Shown piece after piece: positions 8,263 through 16,333 of a DNA stretch of 35,635 bases. Source of the stretch: Sedimentisphaerales bacterium (GTDB lineage Bacteria > Planctomycetota > Phycisphaerae > Sedimentisphaerales > Anaerobacaceae); the NCBI GenBank assembly GCA_028282745.1, contig JANQHJ010000024.1, positions 1-35,635 of the forward strand, in the 5' to 3' direction. The position numbers and the translations under genes are program-made. Each line of letters starts with the position of its first letter. Position 1 is the stretch's first letter. The notes below the pieces were generated by a model. That model saw nothing but the letters and a program-made list of their open reading frames with translations. It made no database searches and was not told the DNA's origin.

Positions 8263-9390
8263 CTATCTAAACAGCTTAGATACAAAAATCAAAATGGTTG
8301 GCAAAATGAAAAATACCGCAAGTACATAAAGAAAAGCGTAACGCCTTTTCCTCGAGGCGATAATACCCAGTGTATGGGCCAGCCTTATGGGTATCCTTCT
8401 AAATACTGGTATTGGATATATACAGACAACACCTGTTACATTAAAAAGAAAATGCACAAATGCAATTATGATAGCAGACATATTACCCGTTGCGAAGGAA
8501 GCGAGAATAGCAGTAGTCGTCGTGCCGATATTTGCTCCCATCGTTATCGGAAAGACAGATTCGACTGTCAGTATCCCAGCAGCTACCATCGGAATAAGCA
8601 AAGAAGTTGTGATCGAACTGCTCTGAACCATAATAGTAAAGGCCAAACCTGCCAACAAAGCCAGATGGCCGTGCCTTCTTATAACATTATTCAAAACGAT
8701 CTCAGCCCTGCTTACAACCAGAGATTTCATCACCTTAACTATAAAATACAGTGCCAAAAAAAGCAGAATAACTGAAAGGACAAGCATAAAGATATATGCG
8801 GCACTTTTAGAATTGAGTATATCTGCTGAATTAGATTTTATGAAGCTTATTGCTGGCTTGGTGATAGTTTTGATCGGACTGGTAAATTTAAAACCGCCTG
8901 CATTCTGAAAAGCATTAGCGAGAAACCTGGCACTTTTCTCAAGAAAACCTGTCGCCAGCTCAAGCGGAAACATAATCGCAACGCAGATAAGATTGAAAAA
9001 ATCATGTACGGTTGCTGCACCAATTGCTCTTCTGAATTCCCTGCGTCTGCCTACATGTCCGAGCGATACCAACGTATTGGTAACAGTCGTGCCGATATTA
9101 GCTCCCATTATAATAGGTACAGCATTGCCAACATTCAATCCGCCTGAGCCCGAGCCGACAATACCGACAACTATAGAGGTCGTCGTCGATGAGCTCTGAA
9201 CAACACTCGTTGCGAGAATACCGATCAAAAGACCAACGAAAGGATTCGAGGTAGTTCGTAAGAGATTCTCGGCAAAATCCTTGCCAAAACCTTTGAATGC
9301 CGCTCCCATCAGTCCGATGCTGAGCAAAAATATATAAAGTAAAAATGCGGCAAGAAAAATTTTAAAGATAGTTTCAGCACGTTTTTTCAT
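8263..9390 (-). CDS. Na+/phosphate cotransporter, NptA/PNaS family
   Basis: This encodes a 375-residue inner-membrane Na-dependent phosphate symporter. The two inverted repeats each carry the QSSS signature (VVQSSSTTTS near the N-terminus, MVQSSSITTS in the second half), each followed by GANIGTT (GANIGTTVTNT and GANIGTTTTA). About eight to nine hydrophobic segments are visible. The length suits NptA-type transporters without a fused PhoU domain; the PhoU-like protein is the next gene. A phosphate-box-like array lies upstream on the same strand (9478-9517), which predicts induction on phosphate starvation. Import is inferred from the family; some members export phosphate. Confidence 0.9.
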   Translation of the reverse strand: MKKRAETIFKIFLAAFLLYIFLLSIGLMGAAFKGFGKDFAENLLRTTSNPFVGLLIGILATSVVQSSSTTTSIVVGIVGSGSGGLNVGNAVPIIMGANIGTTVTNTLVSLGHVGRRREFRRAIGAATVHDFFNLICVAIMFPLELATGFLEKSARFLANAFQNAGGFKFTSPIKTITKPAISFIKSNSADILNSKSAAYIFMLVLSVILLFLALYFIVKVMKSLVVSRAEIVLNNVIRRHGHLALLAGLAFTIMVQSSSITTSLLIPMVAAGILTVESVFPITMGANIGTTTTAILASFATGNMSAIIIAFVHFLFNVTGVVCIYPIPVFRRIPIRLAHTLGIIASRKRRYAFLYVLAVFFILPTILIFVSKLFR

Positions 9391-9477
9391 ATATTATCCC
9401 CTGCGGCACCGTCTGACTTTTGCCTATCTTGCCGTCTATTTCCTTCAATTTACCCATACTATACGCTTCGCACGTAT

Positions 9478-9517
9478 TGTTAGTATTTTATTAGTAAAAC
9501 TTTAAGTTTTTGTTAAG
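9478..9517 (-). promoter_or_regulatory. Pho-box-like operator for nptA-phoU
   Basis: On the minus strand four heptamers follow at an exact 11-bp period: CTTAACA (9517-9511), CTTAAAG (9506-9500), ACTAATA (9495-9489) and ACTAACA (9484-9478). A -10 candidate TATAGT lies at 9463-9458, 14 bp away rather than the 8 bp seen at pstS and phoB2. The match to the family is weaker, but the period is clear. Confidence 0.6.
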
Positions 9518-9549
9518 ACTGTGTCAAGGGCCACACCAAAATTTCCCTC

Positions 9550-9589
9550 CTAACACTGCCCTAACACAGTTTTAACTTGATTTTTACGC
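9550..9589 (+). promoter_or_regulatory. Pho-box-like operator facing the small gene at 9674
   Basis: Four heptamers at an 11-bp period read CTAACAC (9550), CTAACAC (9561), TTAACTT (9572) and TTTACGC (9583). The first two are perfect; the last is degenerate. They point to the plus strand, back to back with the nptA operator. No convincing -10 lies 8 bp beyond. Confidence 0.6.
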
Positions 9590-9673
9590 AAATAAACTGG
9601 AGAATTCTTAAGCTTCCGGTAATCGTTCGGCCATACGGAATCCGGAACGCTTATTTGGGTAGGACAGAACTAT

Positions 9674-9925
9674 ATGATGACTTTAACACTAATAAGAAAA
9701 GGAAATGTTCTTGCCGAAGAGTATGGGAGAATTTGCTGCGACGGTTCAAAGGTAAGTTTTCATGGTTTGACATGCGTTTTTGTAAAGCACCTCAAAAGAG
9801 GCATTAAAACCAATGACCAGAAAGTGGTAAAGCCCGAGCATGGAATGGATTTTATTAAAACTCTTAAATCAAAATTCTCCGGCGAAGGCCTGACTTTTAC
9901 CGAGCAGAATACAGAAGAGAAATAG
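9674..9925 (+). CDS. small hypothetical protein, possibly phosphate-regulated
   Basis: This 83-residue ORF starts at ATG 9674 (a second ATG follows at once) with GGTAGGACA upstream. The product MMTLTLIRKGNVLAEEYG... is cytoplasmic in appearance and basic, and has no signal peptide, membrane segment or motif I know. It could fold as a small mixed alpha/beta protein. Support for it being a gene is its length, its ribosome binding site, and the two perfect CTAACAC heptamers upstream on the same strand. It sits between nptA (divergent) and phoB2. An overlapping 76-codon frame (9577-9807) has less support. Function is unknown. Confidence 0.55.
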   Translation: MMTLTLIRKGNVLAEEYGRICCDGSKVSFHGLTCVFVKHLKRGIKTNDQKVVKPEHGMDFIKTLKSKFSGEGLTFTEQNTEEK

Positions 9926-10113
9926 TTTTTTACCAAAACCAGTGGGGCATTAAATCCCACGACTTCTGTTAGCATCAAATACTTCATACCGTTTAAAACC
10001 GGCGTTTTTAGCTTAAAACGTGGTAGTTTTATCTATATCGTATCCAATCCTGTTATTATTGTCGCTTAACTTATTGAGATTGAATGTATTTATGGTATAT
10101 TCAAAGTGCATTG

Positions 10114-10167
10114 CTAACATAATGCTAATGTAATAATAACATTGTACTAATATTATGAAAATAAAAT
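10114..10167 (+). promoter_or_regulatory. Pho-box-like operator and -10 of phoB2
   Basis: Heptamers CTAACAT (10114), CTAATGT (10125), ATAACAT (10136) and CTAATAT (10147) repeat at exactly 11 bp. After 8 bp comes -10 TAAAAT (10162-10167). The arrangement is the same as at pstS, so PhoB probably activates its own gene. The expected start of transcription is at or next to the ATG at 10174. Confidence 0.8.
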
Positions 10168-10173
10168 ATTCTT

Positions 10174-10857
10174 ATGCCAAAAGAGAATATTCTAATTGTG
10201 GACGATGAAGAAGATGTTCTTGAGTTAGTCAGATTCAACCTCGACAAGAACGGATACAAGACCATCACTTCAATAAGCGGAGAAGATGCCTTAGCAAAAG
10301 CAAGATCCAAACTGCCTGACCTGGTAATTCTGGATCTCATGCTACCGGGCATTGACGGTCTGGAGGTCTGCAAAAAACTAAAGAACGATACCGCCACAGA
10401 AAACATCCCCATCATAATGCTGACTGCTAAAGGTGAAGAGACCGATATCGTAACCGGCCTGGAGCTTGGAGCTGATGATTATATTGCAAAGCCTTTTAGT
10501 CCGAAGGTTCTCATTGCTCGTGTCCGCCGCATCCTACACAGAACTATAGCTCGCGATTTAGAAAAGGCACCATTAAAAATCCATGAGATCACAATCGATC
10601 CTGCCCGCCGTCAGGTACTAATAAAAGGTAAGTCCGTCGATCTGACCTTTACCGAATTCAATATTCTTTACGCCTTAGCCAAAAGACCCGGCATGGTCTT
10701 TACACGATACCAGATAATCGATTCAATACACAGCGACGACTATCTTGTAACCGACAGGGCAGTGGATGTTCAGATCGTAGGGCTAAGAAAGAAGCTCGGC
10801 TCCTGTGGCAAATATGTTGAAACGGTCCGCGGTGTCGGATATCGCTTCAAGGATTAA
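10174..10857 (+). CDS. phoB: PhoB-type response regulator (second copy, next to phoR)
   Basis: This encodes the 227-residue phosphate-regulon response regulator. The receiver has D10/D11, phospho-acceptor D54 (VILDLMLPGIDG), T84 and K106 (AKPFSP). The winged-helix DNA-binding domain carries DLTFTEFNIL and ends VRGVGYRFKD. The start is fixed by alignment with the 6866 paralogue. No ribosome binding site exists: only 6 nt separate the -10 box from the ATG, which implies a leaderless mRNA. phoR follows after 83 bp, so this is the partner of the kinase and likely controls the 11-bp repeat operators here, including its own. Confidence 0.92.
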   Translation: MPKENILIVDDEEDVLELVRFNLDKNGYKTITSISGEDALAKARSKLPDLVILDLMLPGIDGLEVCKKLKNDTATENIPIIMLTAKGEETDIVTGLELGADDYIAKPFSPKVLIARVRRILHRTIARDLEKAPLKIHEITIDPARRQVLIKGKSVDLTFTEFNILYALAKRPGMVFTRYQIIDSIHSDDYLVTDRAVDVQIVGLRKKLGSCGKYVETVRGVGYRFKD

Positions 10858-10940
10858 TTAACAGTATATGACAAAAAGAAGACAAATGCGGGTTTTACTA
10901 TTAGAAAAGTTCTTTTTATTCATTAAGTTAGAGACTCTAA

Positions 10941-12710
10941 ATGTTCAATAAACGATTGCTCTGGCAACTATATGCGTGTTTTTTGTTGATCATTGCAATT
11001 TCGGTAGCCGGCTTAGCTTGGTACGGATCGCAGTCGCTAAGAACATTCTATTACAAACAAATCTTCGAGGATCTTAAATCACGAGCATATCTCATCGAGA
11101 ACCAGATCTCAGATTATCTGTCAGGCCCTCAATTTGTGGAACTTGATGATTTATGCAAACAAATAGGCTCCGCCAGCTCTACACGCGTTACTGTAATACT
11201 TCCTAACGGTGAGGTTGTAGCTGATTCCGACAAAAAACTGCCGATTAAAAATCACGCCGATAGGCCCGAATTCCAAAATGCAGTAAAGAATGGTTTCGGG
11301 GAGGATACACGCCTTAGCAATACCCTCGGAAAAAGAATGAAATACCTGGCCATCCCGATAAAAAAGGATGATGAGGTCTTAGCGGTGATCCGAACATCCA
11401 TGCCTGTAACAGCTATCGATGACGCACTCGGCAGAATCTATCGCCGGCTTTTTTGGGCAGGTGTTGTCATAGCAATATGCGCCGCTGTCATAAGTTTGGC
11501 TATATCCAAAAAAATAACTCGTCCTGTCGAGCAAATGACAAAAGTTGCAAAACGTTTTGCCTCCGGTGAGCTTGACCTTCGTTTATCCATACCGGCTACA
11601 GCTGAACTTTCTGAGCTTGCCAGGTCACTCAATGAAATGGCCAGACAGCTAAGTGCAAGGATCGAAACTATCACAAAAGAACGAAGCCAGATACAAGCAA
11701 TCTTCTCCAGTATGATAGAGGGTGTACTTGCAGTGGATTCTCTCGGGCACATCGTCAGTATTAACAAAGCCGCGGCTGAATTGTTAGGTCTTGATCCTGA
11801 TAGTTACACAGGCTTAAGCGTAGAAGGTGTGATTCGCAACCTGAAATTACAACAGTACATAAAAAATACTCTCGAAAACACAGACTCTGACGAATCAGAC
11901 GGGTTCGTATTTAATTACGGCGGACGTTTTCTCCAGCTCTACGGTTCAGGACTGACCGACAGCAAAGGCAACCGCTCCGGCGCCGTGCTCGTTCTTCACG
12001 ATATTACTCGTACCCGACAGCTTGAGCAAATTAGGCGAGATTTCGTAGCCAACGTTTCTCACGAGCTGAAAACGCCAGTGACATCAATAAAAGGATTCGT
12101 GGAGACGCTGCTTGAAGGAACGGTCAATGACTCGGAACAGGTTAAAAGGTTCCTGGAAATTATTGCCCGGCATTCCGACAGGCTAAACGCAATCATTGAG
12201 GATCTGCTGAGTCTTTCAAGATTGGAAGAGGATAGTGAAAAAAGAAGGCTGTCTTTTGAAACTACAAACATTAGACCAACTCTTGTTTCAGCTATCGAGC
12301 TGTCGAAAGTTAAAGCTGACCAAAAGAATATTGCTGTAGAGTTGGAGTGCAAAGAAGAAGTAACAGCGAAAATGAATGCTCCGCTTATCGAACAAGCTGT
12401 TCTTAACTTTATTGACAACGCTATAAAGTATAGCCAGGACAACAGCGAAATACTCATACAGGCCCAGACAACCGACGATGAAGTCCTTATTAAAGTATCC
12501 GACCAGGGCAGTGGAATTGCAAAAGACCACCTTGGCAGGATCTTCGAACGGTTCTATGTTGTTGATAAGGGCCGAAGTCGAAAACTCGGTGGTACCGGCC
12601 TTGGGCTCTCTATCGTAAAGCACATAGCACAAGTCCACGGCGGCTATGTCGAGGTCCAGAGCACCATCAATGTAGGCAGCACCTTCACAATCCATCTGCC
12701 AAAAAGTTAA
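10941..12710 (+). CDS. phoR: phosphate-regulon sensor histidine kinase PhoR
   Basis: This encodes a 589-residue membrane sensor kinase. In order it shows TM1 (about 7-29), an extracytoplasmic sensor domain of about 135 residues (30-165), TM2 (about 167-190), HAMP (about 190-243), PAS (about 250-355), a HisKA domain with His374 in FVANVSHELKTPVTSIKG, and an HATPase domain with N box NFIDNAIKYS (D492/N493), G1 DQGSGIA, F box IFERFY and G2 GGTGLGLSI. E. coli PhoR lacks so large a periplasmic domain; Bacillus-type PhoR has one. It lies downstream of phoB2 and should phosphorylate D54 there when phosphate is low. The PstSCAB-PhoU complex encoded further on is the expected input. Confidence 0.92.
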   Translation: MFNKRLLWQLYACFLLIIAISVAGLAWYGSQSLRTFYYKQIFEDLKSRAYLIENQISDYLSGPQFVELDDLCKQIGSASSTRVTVILPNGEVVADSDKKLPIKNHADRPEFQNAVKNGFGEDTRLSNTLGKRMKYLAIPIKKDDEVLAVIRTSMPVTAIDDALGRIYRRLFWAGVVIAICAAVISLAISKKITRPVEQMTKVAKRFASGELDLRLSIPATAELSELARSLNEMARQLSARIETITKERSQIQAIFSSMIEGVLAVDSLGHIVSINKAAAELLGLDPDSYTGLSVEGVIRNLKLQQYIKNTLENTDSDESDGFVFNYGGRFLQLYGSGLTDSKGNRSGAVLVLHDITRTRQLEQIRRDFVANVSHELKTPVTSIKGFVETLLEGTVNDSEQVKRFLEIIARHSDRLNAIIEDLLSLSRLEEDSEKRRLSFETTNIRPTLVSAIELSKVKADQKNIAVELECKEEVTAKMNAPLIEQAVLNFIDNAIKYSQDNSEILIQAQTTDDEVLIKVSDQGSGIAKDHLGRIFERFYVVDKGRSRKLGGTGLGLSIVKHIAQVHGGYVEVQSTINVGSTFTIHLPKS

Positions 12711-12805
12711 ATTCACCATATATCTCTTATCTGATACTAAACCCTTATTTTTAGGGCTGTTAGGCGTGTTTTTGTTAAAAACCCAAACGTGATATTAATA
12801 AATTA

Positions 12806-12845
12806 ATAACACTGATCTAACACAAACCTAATACTGCCTTAGTAA
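12806..12845 (+). promoter_or_regulatory. Pho-box-like operator upstream of the porin gene
   Basis: ATAACAC (12806), CTAACAC (12817), CTAATAC (12828) and TTAGTAA (12839) repeat at 11 bp. Eight bp beyond lies only a weak CAATTT -10 (12854). The leader to the porin start is then about 200 nt and contains no other ORF that I trust. Confidence 0.7.
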
Positions 12846-13060
12846 GTTACTCACAATTTTAGCAGGTTAAGTCGCTATTCAGGATCGGCCTTAGGCGACA
12901 TCACATGATATTTTTTTGGAGGTACCGATATAGAGCAAAATTTGGGTGTTCTATCGCAGTTAATGGCCAAATAAAGGCGGAAGAGCAAAAAGCAAATTAA
13001 AGGAAGGTACACAATTAAAAGGTATATAAAATGAAGGAACACGAAATGGAGGCACGCACA

Positions 13061-14404
13061 ATGAAAAGAGGGCTGATTGTATTAACAATAGTCCTGCTTA
13101 TCGGTTCGCTATGTCCGGCTAACGCCGACAAAACGGATGACATGGCACAACTGAAGCAACAATTGCTCAAACAGCAGAAGATGATCGAAGAGCAAAATCA
13201 GCTTATCATGAAGATGATGTCACGTATCGATCAACTCGAATCACAGCAGCAGAAAACAACTCAGGTCATCGATGAAAAAGTCACCAAGGCTGTTGACGCA
13301 AAAAAAATAGAGGCTATGCCCAAAGGTTTCGACTGGGTAAAAAATCTCAAGATCAGCGGTGACTTAAGGTATCGCCACGAGAGTATCGACGCCGAGCAAA
13401 GTAACCACCACTGGAAAGATGGAAGGAATAGAAACCGCATCCGTGCCCGTCTTATGGTCAAAGCTATGATCAACGGCGACTGGGACGTCGTTCTTCGCCT
13501 GGCCACAGGCTCCTCAGATCCTGTCAGTACCAACCAGACACTCGACGAAGGTTTCTCAACCAAGGATTTCAGACTTGACCTGGCATACTTCCACTGGCAC
13601 CCGCAGGCGTGGCCGAATCTGGACGTCTTCGGCGGAAAGATGAAGTTCCCATTCTATAAGGTCGGAAAGAATGAGCTTATCTGGGACGGCGATCTTACTC
13701 CTGAAGGTGTTGCCGCTAATTACGTTTTCGATCTTAAAAACAATAACACCTTGCACCTCAACGGCGGTGCTTTCTGGGCCGAGGAAAGCAGTAGTAGTGC
13801 AGATCAGTCGCTTTGGGGAATTCAGGGTTATCTCAAGCACCTGTTCGAGGACAAAAGCTACCTGCTCGGCGGTGCAAGTTTCTACAGTTACGGCAACGTT
13901 CGCAGCGGTACTACTATATATGATTCTCAGAATGGTTTCGGCAACACCACTTACGAAATCACTTCAGACGATCCTAACACTCTTTGCTGTGATGAGACAA
14001 AACTTGGCTACGTAAGCGATTACGACCTGCTCGAGCTTTTCGCCGAGTACGGCTCGAAGATCAATGGTATGCCATATAAAATCTTCGGTAACTACGTCAA
14101 GAATACTATCGCAGCTACCGACGAAGATACTGCATGGCTCATTGGTGCTGCACTAAACAAGGCCAAGGATCCAGGCTCATGGCAGGCCAGATATAACTAT
14201 CGTGAAGTCAACGCCGACGCAGTTCTCGGCGTATTTAGCGATTCTGATTTCATCGGTGGTGGTACCGGCGGCAAAGGCCATGAATTTGGTTTCGATTACC
14301 AGTTAACTAAAAGACTCAGAGCCGGCCTGACTTATTTCCTCAATGAAAGAGGCGACGATAATGACTATAGAAGGCTCCAGGCTGACCTGATCTTTAAATT
14401 CTAA
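13061..14404 (+). CDS. putative outer-membrane porin, phosphate-regulated
   Basis: This encodes a 447-residue exported beta-barrel. I start at ATG 13061 because GGAGG lies 8 nt upstream and the signal peptide (MKRGLIVLTIVLLIGS, cleavage near ANA/DK) then begins at once; an in-frame ATG at 13031 has no ribosome binding site. A coiled-coil stretch of Gln/Lys/Met-rich heptads (about 30-75) precedes the barrel, as in planctomycete and other long porins. The barrel shows alternating strands such as LKISGDLRYRHE and ends LQADLIFKF, with the C-terminal Phe typical of outer-membrane proteins. It looks like the putative porin family, with OprO/OprP-like use inferred from context. It sits between phoR and pstS behind a Pho-box-like array, so it probably passes phosphate to PstS. 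Confidence 0.82.
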   Translation: MKRGLIVLTIVLLIGSLCPANADKTDDMAQLKQQLLKQQKMIEEQNQLIMKMMSRIDQLESQQQKTTQVIDEKVTKAVDAKKIEAMPKGFDWVKNLKISGDLRYRHESIDAEQSNHHWKDGRNRNRIRARLMVKAMINGDWDVVLRLATGSSDPVSTNQTLDEGFSTKDFRLDLAYFHWHPQAWPNLDVFGGKMKFPFYKVGKNELIWDGDLTPEGVAANYVFDLKNNNTLHLNGGAFWAEESSSSADQSLWGIQGYLKHLFEDKSYLLGGASFYSYGNVRSGTTIYDSQNGFGNTTYEITSDDPNTLCCDETKLGYVSDYDLLELFAEYGSKINGMPYKIFGNYVKNTIAATDEDTAWLIGAALNKAKDPGSWQARYNYREVNADAVLGVFSDSDFIGGGTGGKGHEFGFDYQLTKRLRAGLTYFLNERGDDNDYRRLQADLIFKF

Positions 14405-14421
14405 ATTGAAGGACTCGACTA

Positions 14422-14475
14422 CTAACATAATACTAACACTATTCTAACGGCATTTTAACATTAACTGCGTATTAT
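14422..14475 (+). promoter_or_regulatory. Pho-box-like operator and -10 of pstS
   Basis: This is the clearest array: CTAACAT (14422), CTAACAC (14433), CTAACGG (14444) and TTAACAT (14455) at exactly 11 bp. After 8 bp comes -10 TATTAT (14470-14475). There is no separate -35, as in E. coli PhoB-activated promoters where the box replaces it. Confidence 0.88.
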
Positions 14476-14499
14476 TTAGCAGATTTAAGGAGAACAGAA

Positions 14500-15333
14500 A
14501 TGAAACGGATGATATTTATTAGCGGCCTGGTAGTATTAACTCTGGCCTGCGCAGCCCAATTGATAGGCGCCGACAAGGTTAGCCTGCAAATCGAAGGTTC
14601 GACTACGGTAGGTCCCATAGCTGACGCTTTCGCAGAGGCCTTCGAAAACAAGTACCCTGACCTTGACGTCACAGTCAAGAAAACAGGCAGTGGCCATGGC
14701 GCTGCGGCTATGGTGGACGGCCGTTGTGATATTGCTACGATGAGTCGTTTTATGAAGGAAAAAGAGTTCAAGAAAGCCGTCGAAAACGGCGTAATGCCTG
14801 TAGCTCACGTTGTAGCTATGGACGGCGTTTGTGTTGTCGTACATCCTTCAAATCCCGTCAAAGAACTAACCAGCGCACAAGTCAGGGCCATGTACAAAGG
14901 CGAGATCACCAACTGGAAAGAAGTTGGCGGTCTGGATATGCCTATCGTGGCCATCAGTCGTGACACCGAATCAGGCACTTACGAAACCTTTAACAAGTTC
15001 GTCATGAAGAAAGAAAAAATGCACGGCAAGGTTGAATACGTCAATTCGAACCCACAGGCTTTCGCAAGGGTTAAAGCTACAATCGGTGCTATCGGTTATG
15101 TCGGCTATGGATTTCTTAATCCGAGCATCAAGGCTGTGAAGATCGACGGTGTTATGCCGACAAAAGACAATATCCTCAGCGGTAAATACCTGGTTTCGCG
15201 TCCGTTATTTATGTTCACAAACGGCTATCCGCAGCTCGGTTCAATGACACATAAGTTCTGCACCTTCTACCTGACAGAGACAGGCCAGGAGATCGTTGAA
15301 GCCAAGGGTTTCGTTCCGCTGACCAATTACTAA
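14500..15333 (+). CDS. pstS: phosphate ABC transporter substrate-binding protein
   Basis: This encodes the 277-residue extracytoplasmic phosphate-binding protein of the Pst system. The signal peptide ends near IGA/DK and has no clear lipobox, although CAAQ lies in the hydrophobic part. Phosphate-contact regions are visible: EGSTTVGP, KTGSGHGA, CDIATMSR and SRDTESGTYETF. The length is that of the short PstS type. AAGGAG lies 8 nt before the ATG. It opens the pstS-pstC-pstA-pstB-phoU operon behind the best phosphate-box array here. Confidence 0.95.
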   Translation: MKRMIFISGLVVLTLACAAQLIGADKVSLQIEGSTTVGPIADAFAEAFENKYPDLDVTVKKTGSGHGAAAMVDGRCDIATMSRFMKEKEFKKAVENGVMPVAHVVAMDGVCVVVHPSNPVKELTSAQVRAMYKGEITNWKEVGGLDMPIVAISRDTESGTYETFNKFVMKKEKMHGKVEYVNSNPQAFARVKATIGAIGYVGYGFLNPSIKAVKIDGVMPTKDNILSGKYLVSRPLFMFTNGYPQLGSMTHKFCTFYLTETGQEIVEAKGFVPLTNY

Positions 15334-15358
15334 TCGTTATTGCGAGCCTTAAAAGGCT

Positions 15359-16330
15359 ATGAATAATAGAGTTAAAAATGTTACGCTGCCAGCGGCTGAC
15401 GTAAAGCGTCAGTCGCTGGTTCTTACTCCAGCCGAAAACCTCAAGGGTTTTCTCGGTTATCATCTGGGACGCTTTCTGCTATTTCTTATTACCTGCACTT
15501 CTGTACTGGCTGTCCTTTTAATATTCATATTTGTTATAAAAGAAGCGCTGCCGTTCTTATCTCAATACAGCATAACCGATTTCATCTTTAAGAATGCCTG
15601 GTACCCACAGGCAGAGCCGGGAGTCTTTAACGGACTGGCCCTTATCGTCGGTTCCTTATATGTTACAGCTATCGCCCTCATATTTGCAGTGCCGATCGGC
15701 GTTATTGCAGCTGTATTTTTAAGCGATATCGTAAACATCAGGATAAGAAATATAGTCAAACCCATCATCGAACTCTTAGCTGCTATACCGTCAGTAGCTT
15801 ACGGCTTTTTTGCTGTATTGGTTCTGGCACCATGGCTGCAGAGTAAAATGGGATTGACTACCGGCACTAACGCCTTTAATGCAGGACTAATACTTGGTGT
15901 TATGGCTCTGCCCACTATTATTAGTGTTTCGGAAGATTCGATCTCGGCAATAGGTCGAGAGATGCGAGAAGCCTCATACGGCCTTGGCGCGACTCGTGTT
16001 GAGACCATTTTTAAAGTCGTTGTCCCGGCTGCCTATAGCGGTATCATGGCTGCGGTTGTCCTGGGAATGATGAGGGCAATCGGTGAAACAATGGTAGTAT
16101 GGATGGCTTCCGGTAACGCAGCACAGATCCCGGGCCCGTGGTGGGACATAACACAGTCGGTTAGGACTATCACTGCAACTGTCGCCGGTGAAATGGGCGA
16201 GGCGGTACACGGCTCGATTCATTATCATTCACTGTTCGGGATGGGCGTGTTGCTGCTTATCTTTACGTTCTTTCTGAATATCCTTAGTGAATTTTTCTTA
16301 TCAAGAGAGAAAAAGAAACTCGGCAAATAA
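15359..16330 (+). CDS. pstC: phosphate ABC transporter permease PstC
   Basis: This encodes a 323-residue inner-membrane permease with about six transmembrane helices. The binding-protein-dependent transport (EAA) loop reads REMREASYGLGATRVETIFKVVVPAA. PstC-type features include IKPIIELLAAIPSVAYGFF-like residues and the extended extracytoplasmic segment before TM2 (YSITDFIFKNAWYP). It begins 25 bp after pstS. The first 20 or so codons are not conserved in character and hold a perfect-looking hairpin (15389-15419), so the true start could lie further in, although no good alternative ATG exists. It pairs with PstA to form the channel. Confidence 0.93.
   Translation: MNNRVKNVTLPAADVKRQSLVLTPAENLKGFLGYHLGRFLLFLITCTSVLAVLLIFIFVIKEALPFLSQYSITDFIFKNAWYPQAEPGVFNGLALIVGSLYVTAIALIFAVPIGVIAAVFLSDIVNIRIRNIVKPIIELLAAIPSVAYGFFAVLVLAPWLQSKMGLTTGTNAFNAGLILGVMALPTIISVSEDSISAIGREMREASYGLGATRVETIFKVVVPAAYSGIMAAVVLGMMRAIGETMVVWMASGNAAQIPGPWWDITQSVRTITATVAGEMGEAVHGSIHYHSLFGMGVLLLIFTFFLNILSEFFLSREKKKLGK
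15389..15419 (+). other. 13-bp hairpin at the 5' end of pstC
   Basis: The arms 15389-15401 and 15407-15419 pair over 13 bp with one G-T wobble around a TAAAG loop. It lies inside the annotated pstC start and has no T tract. It could protect upstream pstS mRNA from 3' decay, or limit pstC translation. The effect is inferred, the pairing is seen. Confidence 0.7.
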
Positions 16331-16333
16331 ATT

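Noticed and set aside
9577-9807. 76-codon ORF overlapping the 83-residue ORF
   Set aside because: It starts inside the operator region, has a weak ribosome binding site and a Cys/Arg-rich product that looks random.
13031-13060. Upstream ATG for the porin gene
   Set aside because: It lacks a ribosome binding site and would put ten polar residues before the signal peptide; ATG 13061 has GGAGG.
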